From Theristus sp. LFF4_11 (taxonomy: Eukaryota; Nematoda; Chromadorea; Monhysterida; Xyalidae): a stretch of DNA of 64,000 bases. Positions 22,292 to 36,800 of the stretch are shown here, piece by piece. Location of the stretch: assembly GCA_030248135.1 (NCBI GenBank), contig JASANC010004994.1, positions 1-64,000 of the forward strand, written 5' to 3'. How positions within the stretch are numbered: the first letter of the stretch is position 1; the number at the start of each line of letters is the position of its first letter. The notes beneath the pieces are model-generated. The model made no database searches. It saw nothing but the letters and a program-made list of their open reading frames with translations, and was not told the origin of the DNA. The position numbers were made by a program, and so were the translations under genes.

Positions 22292-24811
22292 TCAAAGTTT
22301 CCCGCCAAAATCATTGCGAAGCCACGGATACTTTGGCGGGCATTCGGTGCACGTGACGAACTGGTGATGCGGATGGCGTAGTTCGGGCGTGTGGTAGCGG
22401 CAGATTCGCTTCACCGGACAATCCCCATCACTTTGCGAAACATCAGTCTCATTACTTCGTCGTTCACTCGGCCACACTTTCGACGAACGTCGCACCTTCT
22501 GTTTTTTGCTGTCGTCGCACCGCAGGGGCTCGAACCGCTGATGCATGCGCGACTGCGCGACCGGCCGACGCAGCCACTCTACCAATTGCGCCATTGTCAC
22601 CAGCCAGACGTCCGGGTATTCGTCGCTGAGACTGCCGAGGAATTTGTGCAACGCTTGCAGGCCGATGTGTTCTGTGCGTTTGTTTTCAATATTCTATGTG
22701 TATTTACAACTGGTGCAAGCACTGTTTCTGGCGGTTTCGCCTGGTAAGCGTTTACCGCGGGCTGCCAGGCCCGTCAGTACGACAAGGGCCGGGCTATGCA
22801 TGTAATTGTTTTATTGAGAATAAAAGTGGTACATTCTATTCGAAAATCATCGAGTGGTCAACAACTTCTCTATTTTTCTTGCTGGTTTCAAAAAGATCTC
22901 GAAACGGGAATAATTGTCGAACTGCACACGCAATTCACACCCTCTTGCATCAGTAGAAAATCAGCATTCAGCGACAGCACAAACGGCGCCCGATTGGTGT
23001 TGTAAGCGCGGCGGAAGTTCTGCCAGAGCATGTCCGTCACGGTGTCCAGGGTGTCGTTCAGGGACAACGCCGCTCGCACCATCGACGCACGCTTGTAGCC
23101 GTGCAGGGTTGGCAGGAAGTAGCCGTAGAACTGAAGTTGTTCACGTTTTAGAGCACACAGAAAAACATTGTCATCCTTGTTGGACTCTTGTCTGGAGATC
23201 GAACCCTGCCAAGGGGTGCACCCGTACTAAATGGCAAAAACACTCTATTTACGCCCTAATGGACAGCGTATGCTTTTCTGAATCAGCCTTGGCTACAAGC
23301 CCAAGTTATCTAAATATTTTTTGGCGTTTTTTGGCACAATATATTTTATCAATAGATCAACTGCTGTTGACGAGGGTTCTCTCTATACAACCTAATGTGC
23401 AGAATAGGGATGCACTCAACGCCGCTTTTGAACTGTTTGAGTAGCAAAACAGTTTCATCATTTGAAATATTGCTGAACACTCGCCTGATTGATTGGAATC
23501 GACCAAACACCGTTGAACGGTTTCCGTGGGCAAACCCGGTTCTGGCACTGCCAGGACAGCCGATAGTCCAAGGTCTGCGGCCAGTACGGCTGCTCGTTAC
23601 GTCCTGGGTTTGCTGAGATGCTGTTGTCGTAGACGAAATTCGCCATTTGCATCATCTTCACATAGCAAAATAAACTTTCATAAATAAAACTTTAGGATAG
23701 AAATAAAAACTGACAAGAAAAGATATGATTAAAATTTACCAACCTCGAACTGCGCAGTCTCCCCGATCGACAGCAGTGGTGCACGCAGGCCAATAACGTC
23801 GTCTTTCGGTACCTTGGCAAATTTGAGCATCATATCACGAAGACCGTCCATTTCGTCGAGCCATTTTGTTGCCGATGATTTCCCAAGTGGTACGTGTCTA
23901 GAAAAGTGAATTGCGACAGCAGTCAATCAACCGATTGGAAATGGCAAAGTGTTTCTTGTTTAAACATTTCGAAATCGATCAAACGATCGGGCAACAAAAG
24001 AAAAGACACAAAAACACTAAACAGAGCTGATAAAACCACAGAACAAACAAATGAACAAGCACACAAAGCAGAGCACAGAAGCAAAAATCTCACGAAAAAG
24101 CAAACCAACATAACTACATACGCGCAAAGAAAAAGAAACAAATGAAAAATAAACAAACGTGATGGAATTGGCCGCCATTTCGTGTCCCTGATTGTACAGC
24201 GTCTGCACATCAGCATAGTCAGTCCATTCGTGTGACACAAAGAATGTCGCGTGATACGGACATCCGTTTGGGTTCGTGTATCGTCCGTCGAAGAGCGAGT
24301 TGTATGCTGTCTGAAACAGCAATGATACACAAAATGAAATGAGTCGCACTCTAAAAAACTTTGTTCTTTTTTTAACCAGGAGTGAAAGTTGCTAGATGTC
24401 CGTGTTAGTGTCGCTGGGCAACATTCGCATCTGTTTTGGATTCTTCTCCAACCCGAAGGCGGAGATTGCCTAAGTTACACCTGAGAAATTGCCTCGCGTT
24501 ATGCTGGATTTTGAACAATTTTGGCGTTCTCATTCCCCAATCTTTATTTTTCTGGCTTTAACCAGACAAAACCAGACCAACCATGATCTTGTTGTTCACC
24601 GGGTCGTCGAACGTCAACACGACCAACTGCGGTGTGTCTTTGTTGCCGAGTCCGCCCGGAATGTCGCGGCCCGATTTGCTGCAGTAGCAGTCCGGCAACT
24701 GGCAGAGATCCGGCCGGTCCGGCAATGGACACGCCGACGCAAACTTGGAATCCGTGAAATTGTGCTGTTGTTTCACGCGAGCCACTCGCGGCGGGCGTTC
24801 CGTTGTGGTGA
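22292..24811 (-). CDS. NodB/chitin deacetylase-like domain exons of the EB gene
   Basis: Six exons encode the polysaccharide deacetylase fold: [13 protein letters not shown] (motif 1, metal Asp kept), [24 protein letters not shown] (motif 2), [12 protein letters not shown] (motif 3, Arg kept), FVYDNSIS (motif 4), [18 protein letters not shown] and [12 protein letters not shown] (motif 5). The C-terminal exon has [16 protein letters not shown] and a Cys-rich tail ending at 22292. In the family, motif 2 is H-S/T-x-x-H; here the first His is Asn. Motif 5 usually carries a His where LNAD is seen. Activity is therefore doubtful. The upstream [20 protein letters not shown] matches the Cys-rich lead-in of animal chitin deacetylases. 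Confidence 0.75.
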
Positions 24812-27800
24812 CTGCAGAGTGTTTTTTTTTCGTTTTTGAAATCAGTATTTTGCGCTGGAATCTAGAAACGTTATCTTTGCATTGGTTTGAATTTGAGATC
24901 GAATCTAATCAGTAGTGTTGTATTCCTGCCACCTTCTTGTTTAGTTTTTTTGTGCAACTCTTGCGCTATTTTTCAGCTGAAAATATTTTCTGCTGCCATA
25001 ATAGCGCAACTGTTGACGGTGCGCCACCGCCCACGCGTGAAATGTATGTTGTTTCGCAGCAACTTGTTTCCAGATCAAAAAAACAACAGTGCTCAAACCT
25101 GGCAATTGGCGACAGCGACTGCCCCGCAGCTCGTAGCCCGCGGGGCAGCGGCAGACCTCAGCGGCAGTGCAGACGGAGCCCTCGCTGCACCGTGTGCCGA
25201 GCGGGCACCGATCGCCCGGTAGCGCCGTCATTGGCTGCGCTGAATTCGGCAGAAAAACATAAAAGAAAACGCGAAACTAACCATAAAGAACTGTGAAATT
25301 GTGGTGCAACTGTGTATGACAGAAAGCAAAAAAACTGTGTGGTAGTGCTTTGCGGGGGCGGAGCGAAAGCACGCTAATAACAACAGAGAGTGGTGCGGCT
25401 GCAGTGCACAAAAAGCGCTCGACTAAAAACTAACGGTTTCAAACAAAAAACCGAAATATTCAGCAGGCCGTGACACTAACGTTTGCGCTGACAGCGTCCG
25501 TCGATGATCCGATGGCTCGTGAATCGACATTTGCACGACATCGAGTTGAAGTCGCAGAACGAGCCGCCCGCGCAGCCTCTGCCGTCTCGGCACGACTCGC
25601 CAGGCAATGCTCGTGCGGTCGTCGCCATGGTGGCCATGGTTGTTGTCGTTGATGTGGTGGTGGCGCTTGCGGTGGTGGAGGTGGTGGAGGTTGTGGTCGT
25701 GGTTGGGGCTGTTGTTGTCGTTGGTGTTGCGGTTGTCGTCGTTGTAGTTGTGCTCGTTGCTGGTTCAGTCGTTGTCGGTGTCTGCGTTTCTGTAGATGTG
25801 GTACGGTTGATTGTGGTTGTGGTTGATGTTGTTGGTGATGACGATGAGCTGGTTGTGCTTGGTGTCGTCAACTGCTTGACATCGGCGTTCCGTTCCAGCA
25901 ACTCCAGTGAGTCTCCTTGCGTCGGCGTGGATGCTTCGGTAGCATTGTCGGTTGTACTCGGCTCTTCTGCATGTGTTTTGTGCATCAACTATTTTCCAAA
26001 AACGGGTGCGGTGAACTTATTAGTTATTTTCATGTTTTTTTCAATTGAGGAATCACAATTTTATTAGTCACACTGCGACAGACACAAGCGGTTCTATTTA
26101 CACAGCTTATTGGCGAAACAAAAAATCATCATGCAACAAAAGCAGTTAGTCACTGAGTGTGATTACGACTAGTACGGTGGTGGTAGTAAATGTCAGACAT
26201 TTGAAAAGCAACGTGTGCAGTCGTCGAAGGTGACCATCATCAACTCAATCATTGCCTCCGATGGGCGTGTTATGTCAATGTTCTTTTCTTTCTGATCGTC
26301 ATTTTCGTCACCATCGCGACGTCTACGCAGTCCGGTCCAAGCGGCACGCGACCGGGCGGGCAGCGGCATCGAGCGTCAACGCAGATCGCACCGCCGAGGC
26401 ACTCCTGAATGCCGGTGCAGCGGTCGCCCGGCCGAACCGCTTTTTGTGAAACGTGCTGCGTGCCTGGCAGTTCCACTGCAATTTTGGAAGATTAGTTGCA
26501 TTCTTAGAGGTCGAGTCAATTCCGGTCCTTACCGGGAGGAGACTGATCAGCATCCGAAGGCAACTAACTAATGTTGTGGTTAACTACAGTGGTGGTTAGT
26601 TGTTGTGGTCAGTTGTAACTGCTGCTCTGACAAAGTGCGATCACTTGTTCTTGTTGTTTTTTGGTAACCTGGTACGCAGACACCGGCTCTGTTCACCATG
26701 CTCGCCGGGCAAACGCAGCGACCGTCGAAACAGTACGACCGACCAGTGCACGCCGTGTTGTCTTGGTGGCATTTGTGGCCGGGCGACGAGTAGTAGTGGG
26801 AGTCCGCTTCAAAAACACAACACTACTAGCGTTAGTTTTTTGGTAAAATGTTGGTCAAGTCAGACTAAGCTGCCATTAGTAGGGAAAAACGCTGTCTCAC
26901 ACGGAACGCAGTGCATATTGACGCTGTGCGTGCCCTGCGGACAGACGCAGAAGCCGTCGAGACACGACGACCCGCCAGTGCAGTCGACCACAGTGATACA
27001 GGGATCGCCGGGTGACGAGAATGCTTCCGGGTCTACTATACGAGTGAGTCGATTAGTCGTTTTAGTACAGTGAGCACAATCAAAGTTAGTGAATAATAAA
27101 TCCATTTACATACAGACAGAGTGTAACTGCAATATTCTCAAAGCCGAAACCCGGATAAGGTTTTTGTTCATTTAGCTCCGTTTTCCGGTGAATTTTCTTT
27201 CGTTTTCGAACGTCCAAGAACAGACGTTTCAAGTGCTACCCTGCCTCCCTCCGTTAGTCCCGGAGCCCAGCACGCAACCTACGCGATCCCAAGCAGCGCA
27301 TGTGGTGACTGCGCGTGAAGTACGGACAAACGCAGGAGTCGTGTCGACAGATCGAGCCGCCCATGCAGATCTCGCCGCGGCGACAACTCTCGCCCGGTAT
27401 GGCATATTGGGCGCGGCCGAAGTTCTCACGCACCAGCGTGAAATCTACACAGAAATCATCAACATGCGATTCTCTCAGGGTTAGTGTTTTGTTAGCAGGT
27501 TCTTGCTTTCGAATCGCATGCCTATGCTAATAAGTCATTGTGAGCGGCAAAAGCTGGAAGCAACACACGATGAAACAATGAATGAAAAAGCGAAATTCAC
27601 GGAAAACGAAGCAATAGTCTGGACTACGAAAACAGCACTCTAAAAACAATAAGTTCTAAAGAGAGTGGCATAGCGCGCACCAATATTCATGCCATGCCGA
27701 TTTTTATGCCAATCTTCGAGCCATGCCCAATACAAATGACCGGTTCAAAGTCCAGCAAAGCGGTGTACCACGCTCACCCGAGATTGGCATGAAAACGGGC

Positions 27801-30800
27801 ATGGCATAACAAATGGCACGCGTATTGAAACTTTTCATAGCGTGTGAACTATAGCGTAAGATCAAACCTTGAATACAGGCGCTACCCTTCGGCTTGAATC
27901 CAGCCATACACTGGCAGAAGCCGTCGCGGCACTCGGCCTTTGGCCCGCAGAACTGGCCCAACGCGCACGGGTCGCCTAGGATTGGCTGCTCTAGAAAGGA
28001 AACCATGTCCGAATTACTACGGTTACACCGCAACAAATCAACGTGTTTTGATCTCTGAAACAACAAATGGGTGGAAATGAATTCTACAAACACAAAATGA
28101 ATTCTCCGGGTGTTACCGACCGACCGAGCGATGTTTGTCAAATTATGAATAGTCCCATCGGCATGCAAAAAAGCCAACATAAAAGTCAACTTGGAGACTC
28201 ATGCGCATTTTCTGGTTTATTTAACTCACAAACAAAAAGAATGAAATCAAAAAACAAAAAAAACATGCGAGATATTCCTGATTCAGAGCCCGTGCAGTTT
28301 ATGTTCTGTGTTAAAAACAATAAAAAACGACGCATCATGGCTTCAGTTCAAATGAAAAACATGACCAGAATCACATGAAATAGGTACTGCTAATAATTTT
28401 CAGCGAAGCAATACGTAAAAAAATGCGAATGTTGTACAGGTAAAGTCAATTTTTCGAAAGAAATTTCTTAAAAAGACACGAAGATTAAAACTTAAAAAAC
28501 TTTAAACTTAACTTAAAAAACGCTTCTTAAAAGCAACAAACATTAATGCTGACATCCAACCGGGTTGGCGACGGCCACAAGCGAACCGAAAAAGCAACAA
28601 AGTACAGTAGATTCAACAAAAACGGTCCCAAGAAGCAGCGAATCATTGTTGTTATACGGGACAACAGAAGAACCTCGCCGTCGCGGTGACGGAGCCAGTC
28701 ACGTAGCAGTACGAGAGGGGGCCGCATTTCGGCTTGCGCGGATTGCACGTTTGGTAGTGCTGCGTCTTCTTGTCAATCAACGGCAGTCGGTCGCCGGGGC
28801 ACATGGCCGCCTGCGGCCGTTGCACGTCGTTTGTCCGAGCCCCAAATTGACTCGGCCCCCCTCTGCTGCCGCCCTGATTCGCGTGACGCATCAGCATCTC
28901 CGTTCCTGAATTGTGTCCTCATTTTTTTAATGTGAAACTGATTGAGACTATATTCATGCATTTTACCCCGAATAACAAAGCGCAATTGTTGAGTTGAGTT
29001 GCCCCGTTTCGTGCAAAATGCCACCCAACCGGTAATAAATCATAATAATCCCACGTGGAAGCAAAAAAACTGCATGCAATGGTAATGTCAATGGTTGAGC
29101 AGAAAAACACATGATCGATACACTCACGATCGATGCTGATGCAGTCGTTATCGGAATTGCTGATATAGCCCGGTGAGCATTTGCAACGATTCGCGATGCA
29201 AACCTTATCATTCGGACACTCCAAGTCAGACAGGCAGTCGCCGGCTGGAGGAATTGGAAGGTGAGTTTACTTATTAACACGGAGTGTGTTACCTACTATT
29301 GTGTTCGGTGCTGATTATCCCTACACCGAGAAAGACTTTTGAAACATGCTCTCATCTTTACTCAGTTCTCTCTATATTCCAATGACTCAACTTTACGTTC
29401 GGCAAAAAGCAAGATTCGTGTCGAGAGTCCCGATCAAATTCGGTGGATTCGGTGGATACCAAAACTGCACCGCTGATGCTAATTTCCCGGACTCACCTGC
29501 CAATTTTGGTCCGCCTCTGCCACCTTCATAAGCGGCCGATTTGTCCTCGTATTCCACCGAAACCATTTCTTCTGGGACACATTCTCCATTGACGAATACC
29601 ATGTCCATCAGGCACTCGCACAGTCGCGTTACACGGTTACACCTGGAAATGTGCTCTAAACGAGTTACGACTATCAGGAGGTGTAAAGGAACCGCAAAAG
29701 GAGAAGAAAGCAAAACAGTGCATAAACCACTGAGAATGTTTTTTGTTTCTATTTGCGTTAGTTTGGGTTTGCCTGGCTGCCAAGATGGCAACAAAAACCC
29801 GTTAAGTAGAGACAATAAAAAGTATTTTTGCGCAAATAAAAAAGCAATCCAGAAAAACGAACACCGATCCGCCAGTGCACTGCGTGTTCTGGGTCACGCA
29901 CGCGTGGCCGGGCAGAGCGAACACCGGCCGCTCCACTGGAACTGCCGAACCGGGACGCTGGATCTTCGGCACCGGCGAGTTCGCCTTTTCCACGCATTTG
30001 CCACCGTCGGCCACCAGCGCAAACGGGCACTCGCAGCGGCCGCTCGATGGTTCGCAGCTGGAAAGGACGGGAAAAGAGCCAGTTCATGGCCAAGAACACT
30101 TCAGGCAGGCACGTTCTTTTTGTATAGCACTGAAATTCAAATTTATAATCCAAAGCTGAACTGTCACTCACACAGCACCACCAGTGCAAGTGGTCATGAG
30201 GTCGCACGGTTGGTTCGGTGCAGCGAATTTCGACTCGGCGACGCCGCCGCCGTGATTGCCGCCTGCTGGTGACGGTTGCACCGCGACGGCGGTACACTGA
30301 CCGTTCACGTTCGACGGTGCGTTCGGCGGGCACGTGCACACACCCTGTACGCATTGGCTGCGGCCGCCGCACGCAGTGCCCGGCACGTTGCACGGCGTCT
30401 CCGGTGGCACGGTGATGGTCTGTTGGCAGTGACCGTCGATCAACACCTGCCCGCGACCGCAGTTGCAGATCAGACCGTCGCACACAGCCCCGCCGGCACA
30501 TGGCTCGCCGATCGTTTCGCAGGCGTCCAGTGGCCGTTTGAGAGCGGGCGGCGGCGGCGACGCGGTCGGAGGCTCTGAGAAGACGACTAAAATCGTGGAA
30601 GCGAAGAATGACAGCTTGAGATTGCAAAATTATCGAGCGCCAACCGTCGAAAGCGCATCGTCCGTTGCGAATGACGGAGCCGAGTTGACACAGACACTGC
30701 CCGCCGACGCACTTTGAACCGCCCGTACAGCGGGTGTATTGGTCTGAATTGGGTTTTTTAAACATCAGTGAAGAGGACTAATTTATTTGTGAATTATTGC

Positions 30801-33800
30801 CGGTTTTGCTTTTGATCCTTACCGCAATATTGGCCAGCTTCCACGTCGACAATTTCAGGATCGTTCGGTTGTGGCGGTTGTATTTTTTGAACGGCCGGTT
30901 TCGAGGCCGCTTCAGTAGTCGTCGAAAACGCAATCGGATTCTGTCGTGGCGTGCTTGGCGGTTGCTTGCAAACGCCGTCATCGACGATTTGATCCTCGCT
31001 CGGGCAGACGCACCAGCCGTTTCGGCATTCCGCCCCGCCGGTGCAGAGTTGCGTCGCGGCACAGCTGCCTCCCGGCGGCGACTTCATTTGGCCGACCCCT
31101 GGATCATGGCATGGAACCGTCAACGAAAATGTTTTCCATTCCATTTCATTCCATTTTATTTCGCGAAAAAGCAGGAAACTCCGATAAAACTGTATGAACA
31201 GCATGTAGTTCGGAGACCCAAAAACAACAACAACAACAACAACCAACCAGAGAAACGTGGTGATGAATGTTTGTTTTCTGTTACGTTAATTAATTAACTC
31301 ACTATCCTATGTGGTCAGCTACAGAACTACAGCTATTACAGCTACTGTACTTTTGATTAGTCATCCTCAATTCTAACACATGCACGTAAGTCGCAAACCA
31401 AAAGCCAAAAGCACCGTGTTCACCTGCGCACACCGGCACCACCCGGTGTTTGCTGCCCGCCATGCAACGGCACACCCCATACATGCACATTAGTCCGGCC
31501 GTGCACTGATAGCTGTACGTGCAAGCACCGCCTGCCGTTGTGCCCGTTGTCGGCAGTTGACATTGATTCTGAACGGGATTCGAACCGGGCGGACAGACGC
31601 AGCGATTGTCGCGACAAACGGAGTTCCCGATGCAGGTCCGCTCCAGGCGACATGCGGCGCCCGGACCCATGCCCGTTAGATACGCGTAGCAGAGACCGTT
31701 GGTCGCCATCGTTCCGGCCGGACACTGGCACTGATATCCGTTGCAGACGGAACCGCCGAGGCAAATTTTGCCGTTCGCGCACGATTCGTTCGGCGCGACA
31801 GTTTGCAGGCATCGATCTTGCGCCGGAATCTGACCGGTCGGACATTTGCAGACGCCGTCTAAACAGGTAGCACCTCCCGTACACGTTGAGCCGGCCGGGC
31901 ACACTTGGCCGGGCGCCACGAGCGGTCCTTGATCGGGTGGAACACAGCTGGTTCCTTGGAATTGAGTGCCGCTTGGGCAGGTACACCGAAAGTTCAGGCA
32001 AACCGCGCCGCCGGCACATTGGTCGTTCGGTTGACATGGCGATCCAACGGGTATCGTCTGACTGATGCATTGCTGGTTGCTGTTCACGGTGCCGTGCGGA
32101 CATTCGCACATTCGACTGAGAGGACTGCAGATTGAGTTGCCGGTGCACGATTGTCCGTTCGCGCACGGACCACCGGGTGGACTGGAACCGCCGTTGATCG
32201 GTTGGCAAAGACCACTTTGTGCTGTTTGACCCTGCGGGCAACGGCAGAGCCCCTGAAGGCAGTATGACCCGCCAGTGCACTGCTGGCCGACGGTGCATTG
32301 TGCGCCCGGCGGGACGTTCGGTGTTTGCGATTGACACTGATTGTTGACGATTGACGCGCCATTTGGACACTGACACCGGCCGTTCGCGCAATATGAGCCG
32401 CCGCCGCAATTCTGCGACGGACCACACGGTTGACCGGGCATGCCGCTAGTGACGCACTGTTGATCGGATTGAACGGTGCCCGTCGGACAGGTGCACAGGC
32501 CCTGGACGCAGTACGCACCGCCGGAGCACTGCTGCGTGGGCGAGGAGCAGAGTTCGCCGGGTTTCGGCGGCATCTGTTGACTGACACATCGGTTGTTGAA
32601 GATCGTTTGTCCGGTCGGACACTGACAGACGTTCTGATAGCAGGACGCACCACCGGAGCACGATTGACCCTGCCGGCATGGTTGCCCCGGCGACGGACGT
32701 GTCTGCTCGAAGACGCATTCGTCGCCGACTTGCGTGTAGCCGCTCGGACAGTGGCAGACGAAGTTGAAGCAAACAGCACCGCCGGCACAACGTTGCTGAT
32801 CGGTGCACGCTTTGCCGGGTCTCACGAGACATTCCCCATTGATCAGGACGAACACGTCCGCATTCGCACACTGGCACAGTGCGTTCACACAGGTCGCGCC
32901 GCCGGTGCACGTCTGTCCGCCGGTGCACGGCTCGCCGGGCCGCGGTTGACTGGGCGTACATTGGAAGTTGATGATCACCGTCGTCGACGGGCACGTGCAG
33001 AGCTTCGTGCCGTGGTCACAGTAGGCGCCGCCCTGGCAGAGTTCGCCCTGCGCACAGGTTTCGCCGGGTCGAGCGGTCGCTGTCGGCGACGTGCATTGGG
33101 CGTTGCTGATGACCTGACCGACCGGGCACTCGCAGAGCCCGGAGGCCGCACTGCAGGTGGCGCCGCCGCTGCAGCGTTGCGTGTTGCGGCACGGTTGACC
33201 GGGTGGCACGACGATTGGTGATTGCGGTTGACAGACTCCGTTGACGGCGATCGAATTCGTCGGACACTGACAGACGCCGGCGACACAAGCGGACTGTCCG
33301 GTGCACGTTTGCGGCGGCACACAGCTGCTGCCGGGCGGCACGTGCTGCGGGCGACAGCGTCCTTGGACGTTCTGAAAGTTCGGCTGGCACGCGCAGACGC
33401 CGTTGATGCACACCGCGCCACCGGTGCACTGTTGATCGGGTGTACACGATTGGCCGGGCGCCACTGTGCCCGGCATGCACTTGGACGCCGACACCACCTG
33501 CCCGTTCGGACAGGTGCAGACGTTGTTGACGCAGGTTGAGCCGCCAGCGCATTGATCAACAGTCGGTCGACACTGTTCACCAGGCAGCGGTGCGTTCGGC
33601 TGCGTCTGTTGACATGTTTGACCGATGATGTTGTAGCCGGGCGGACACGCGCAAATGCCGGCGACACACGCGGACCCACCGATGCATTGTTGACCGCCCG
33701 CACAGCTTTGACCGGGCGCCGATTGGCTGCTTGGAACGCTGCACTGTCCGTTGACGTTCACCAGTTGATCCATGCACTGACAGACTTGACCGAGACACAT

Positions 33801-36800
33801 TGATTCACCGGTGCATTCGAGTTGATTCGAGCCGCACGCTTGTCCGGGTACCGCCGGACGATTGGTGGGGCGACACTGTCGCGTGTTCGCGTCGATGGTG
33901 TACGTTCGTTGACAGCGGCACACCTGGTAGATGCAGTAGGCGCCGCCGGCGCACGGTTGTATGTTGGCGGTGCAGCGCATGCCCGGTTGCGGCAATGTTG
34001 ACGATGGGACACAAGTTGCGCCGGACGCAATCTGACCGCTCGGACACTGGCAAACGCCGTTGACGCAGCGCGAGCCTCCGCCGCACGACGCTGCCTGCTG
34101 CGCTTGACATGACGCTCCCGGCGGCAACTGGTTGCCACCAGCGACACACTGCCGATTGACGGCCGTCATTCCATTCGGACACGTGCAGAAGTTCTGCATA
34201 CATACGGAGCCACCCTGGCATAGTTGACCGAACGCGCAACTGTCGCCCGGGTAGGCGTACTGTCCCGGCTGGCAGAGGCCGCCGATAGCCGACAGTCCTT
34301 GCGGGCATTCGCAAACGCCAAAGTAGCAGTGACTGCCGCCAATACATTGTTGACCGTCCTCGCAGCTGTCGCCCGGTCGCGCCTGCATGTTCGGACAGTG
34401 GCCGCCGACGGGCTGTTGCCCGTTGATACAGCGGCACTCGCCGAACTGACAACTCGCGCCGGACAGGCACACCTGGCCGGCGGTACAGCGCCCGCCGGGC
34501 GTTTGCATGCAGGCGCCCTCGCGTTCGACGGAGCCGGACGTGCAGGTGCAGAAGCCGTTGACGCATTCGGCACCGCCGGAGCACGACTCGAACGGGGTGC
34601 AGCGGTTGCCGACCGGGATGTAGGCCGTGGTCGCGACGCACACGTCGTTGATGGCGGTCTGCCCCGCTGTGCACTGACACGTCCCGTTGGTACACTTGCG
34701 CCCGCCGCTGCAGTCCGCATTGGCGTTGCAGGTGCGGTTTTGTTGAGCGACCGCTTTTGATTGAACACACTGGCCGTTGTACAGCTGGAGACCGCCGGTG
34801 CACTGGCAGAGGCCGTTGACGCAAATCGCGCCAAGGGGACACTCGTCGTTTGGATTCGCTAGTTCGGTGCACGCGAGCTGCTCGTACTGCAATTGAGTGC
34901 AGATTAGTCTGGTGAGAAATCTGAATAACGCTGAATGTTGTTGATTAAGTAAGTTTGCGGTTAAAGTTTCACACAACAGTTACATGCTAAAAAGGAATCC
35001 CCTACATTTTGAATTACATGCAAAATACCGCACACGTATACCAAAATACGGCACGTGCCATAAGACCCCAACCAAATGATCTACTGAGCGCGTGTTAAGC
35101 TTTGAACTTAGCTTGCAATTGAGAATTTTCAAATGCAAAAGACTGTGCGTAACGTAGGGTTCGCAAGCCTTTATTAGAAAGTGCGTACTTCAAATCACGG
35201 CGGTGGTGTGTTTGAACAAATCGTTTTCACAAAATCTTCAAATCCAATCTCAGGAAAACTAACTGCAGTGTTGGGAACAAAAAGTTCGGCTACCAGGCGC
35301 GAGTTTCAGTTACCCAGTGAATAATTTTGCTGCGGTCTTATGACACGTGCGGTATCTTGGTCTTCTGGAATTTGCGATATTTGTTGCTAAAAATGTAAAA
35401 AGTGCAGTCTTTTGGTACGTGCGGTCTTCATCCGCAAACCCTCAACAGAAATCATAGTCTAAGACCCTACTAGCAAGTGAAACGCAAACCGTCACTGCAG
35501 ACCTTGTTGTTGAAGCCAATTAGAACTGGAAAGGATGCTGTTGTTGAGTATTGAGTTGCGGTTGTAGCGGGCGACTGCTTCCGCGGCACACAGGCACCTT
35601 TTTCCGCCACCAACGGCAGCTTGCAGTGGCAGAGTCCGTCAACGCAGCTGCCGTCGCCGCGAGCACAAACGATCTGCTGCGGAAGACAGAAGAATCCCGC
35701 AGGCGTGTTCAGTAGATCCTCGACAGTATGATTGATCGGCGAAGCGCTCGAAGTGAACTGGCCGGTCACCGGCGACTGTTGATTCAGCGGCACGGTCGAG
35801 TATAATAAGTTATCGGAGATCGTCACCGTTGTGTCGGCGAGTCCAGAGGCGTTCGAATCGTTGGTGTCCGTTCCGAAAAACAGCACATTTCGACTGTGCT
35901 GCGGAGCGCCGTTGCTCGACTGAATGCGTATCCGTCGCGCGACACAGCGGGCGCCGTGACGCCGCGCCGTCGGGAGACAGCGGCATTTGCCCGTTTCGTC
36001 GTCGCAGTACGCGTTCGGCACGCAGCGTTTCGCGGACGAACACGCCCGGTCGAGCGGCACGAGAAACGCGTCGACGTGAACGCACTGCTTCTCGAACACT
36101 CGTCGGCCGTGCGGACACGCGCAGAATCCATGAACGCAGCTACTCTCGCCGACGCACGTACGAGCGCCCTCCTCGGTGCACCGGTCGCCGGGGAATGCTA
36201 GTGACGCTAAGTAGATGCGGTCTGCAAGTGTTTGGATTCAAGCGATTTAGTGACGATGATTGCGCAACACACTTTTGTGACACACAAGCGATATGCGGTT
36301 TGGCATGCGAGCACAGTAAACACAAGCGCACAAAGCACATACACACACGCTTGAAAGTTATGGAGAAGAAAACAACCGAGTATAATCAAAAGCCATGCAT
36401 GTTGGTTCTACGTTTTAGTTCTACGTTGATCTACAGGTGACAATCCACCGTTGGTCGGTCGCCGAGTGGTGATCGATAACCAGACTGGAACATTGCGATG
36501 CCGTGACTGACCTTTCTTTGTCTTGCACGTGTGATCAATGGCGAACATTCCTTCCGGACAACGACATTCGCGGCGCACACAAGTGGCGCCCTGGTGCACG
36601 GCCGAGCACTGCTCGTTGAAGTCGCAGCCGCTTTGTCCGGGACGCACCACTGTAGAGAAAGTTGTTCCGTTCAAAAATAATTAGTGAAACTTGTGGCATT
36701 GTGACTGAAGCTGACATTTATGCTGAATCATAACAAATATTTTTTTTTCAACAGAAAACACCGTTTTGTGATAAACGGTTTGTTCCTGACCTCTAAAGCA

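Noticed and set aside
22510..22600. tRNA-like boxes (TGGCGCAATTGG and GGTTCGAGCCC) on the minus strand
   Set aside because: The stretch encodes the conserved deacetylase C-terminal segment ([13 protein letters not shown]); the match to tRNA boxes is a coincidence of codons and the arms do not fold as a tRNA.
23150..23230. Possible tRNA B-box (GGGTTCGATCTCC) on the minus strand
   Set aside because: No A-box at the right distance and no cloverleaf; isolated match in an intron.
25504..26067. Val-rich plus-strand frame
   Set aside because: Antisense of the Thr-rich linker exon (ACN codons read as GTN-type on the other strand).
32430..34760. Several long Ala/Arg/Thr-rich frames on both strands
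   Set aside because: Shadow frames of the EB mega-exon, caused by its GC-rich, stop-poor composition. Only the Cys-spaced frame has family motifs.
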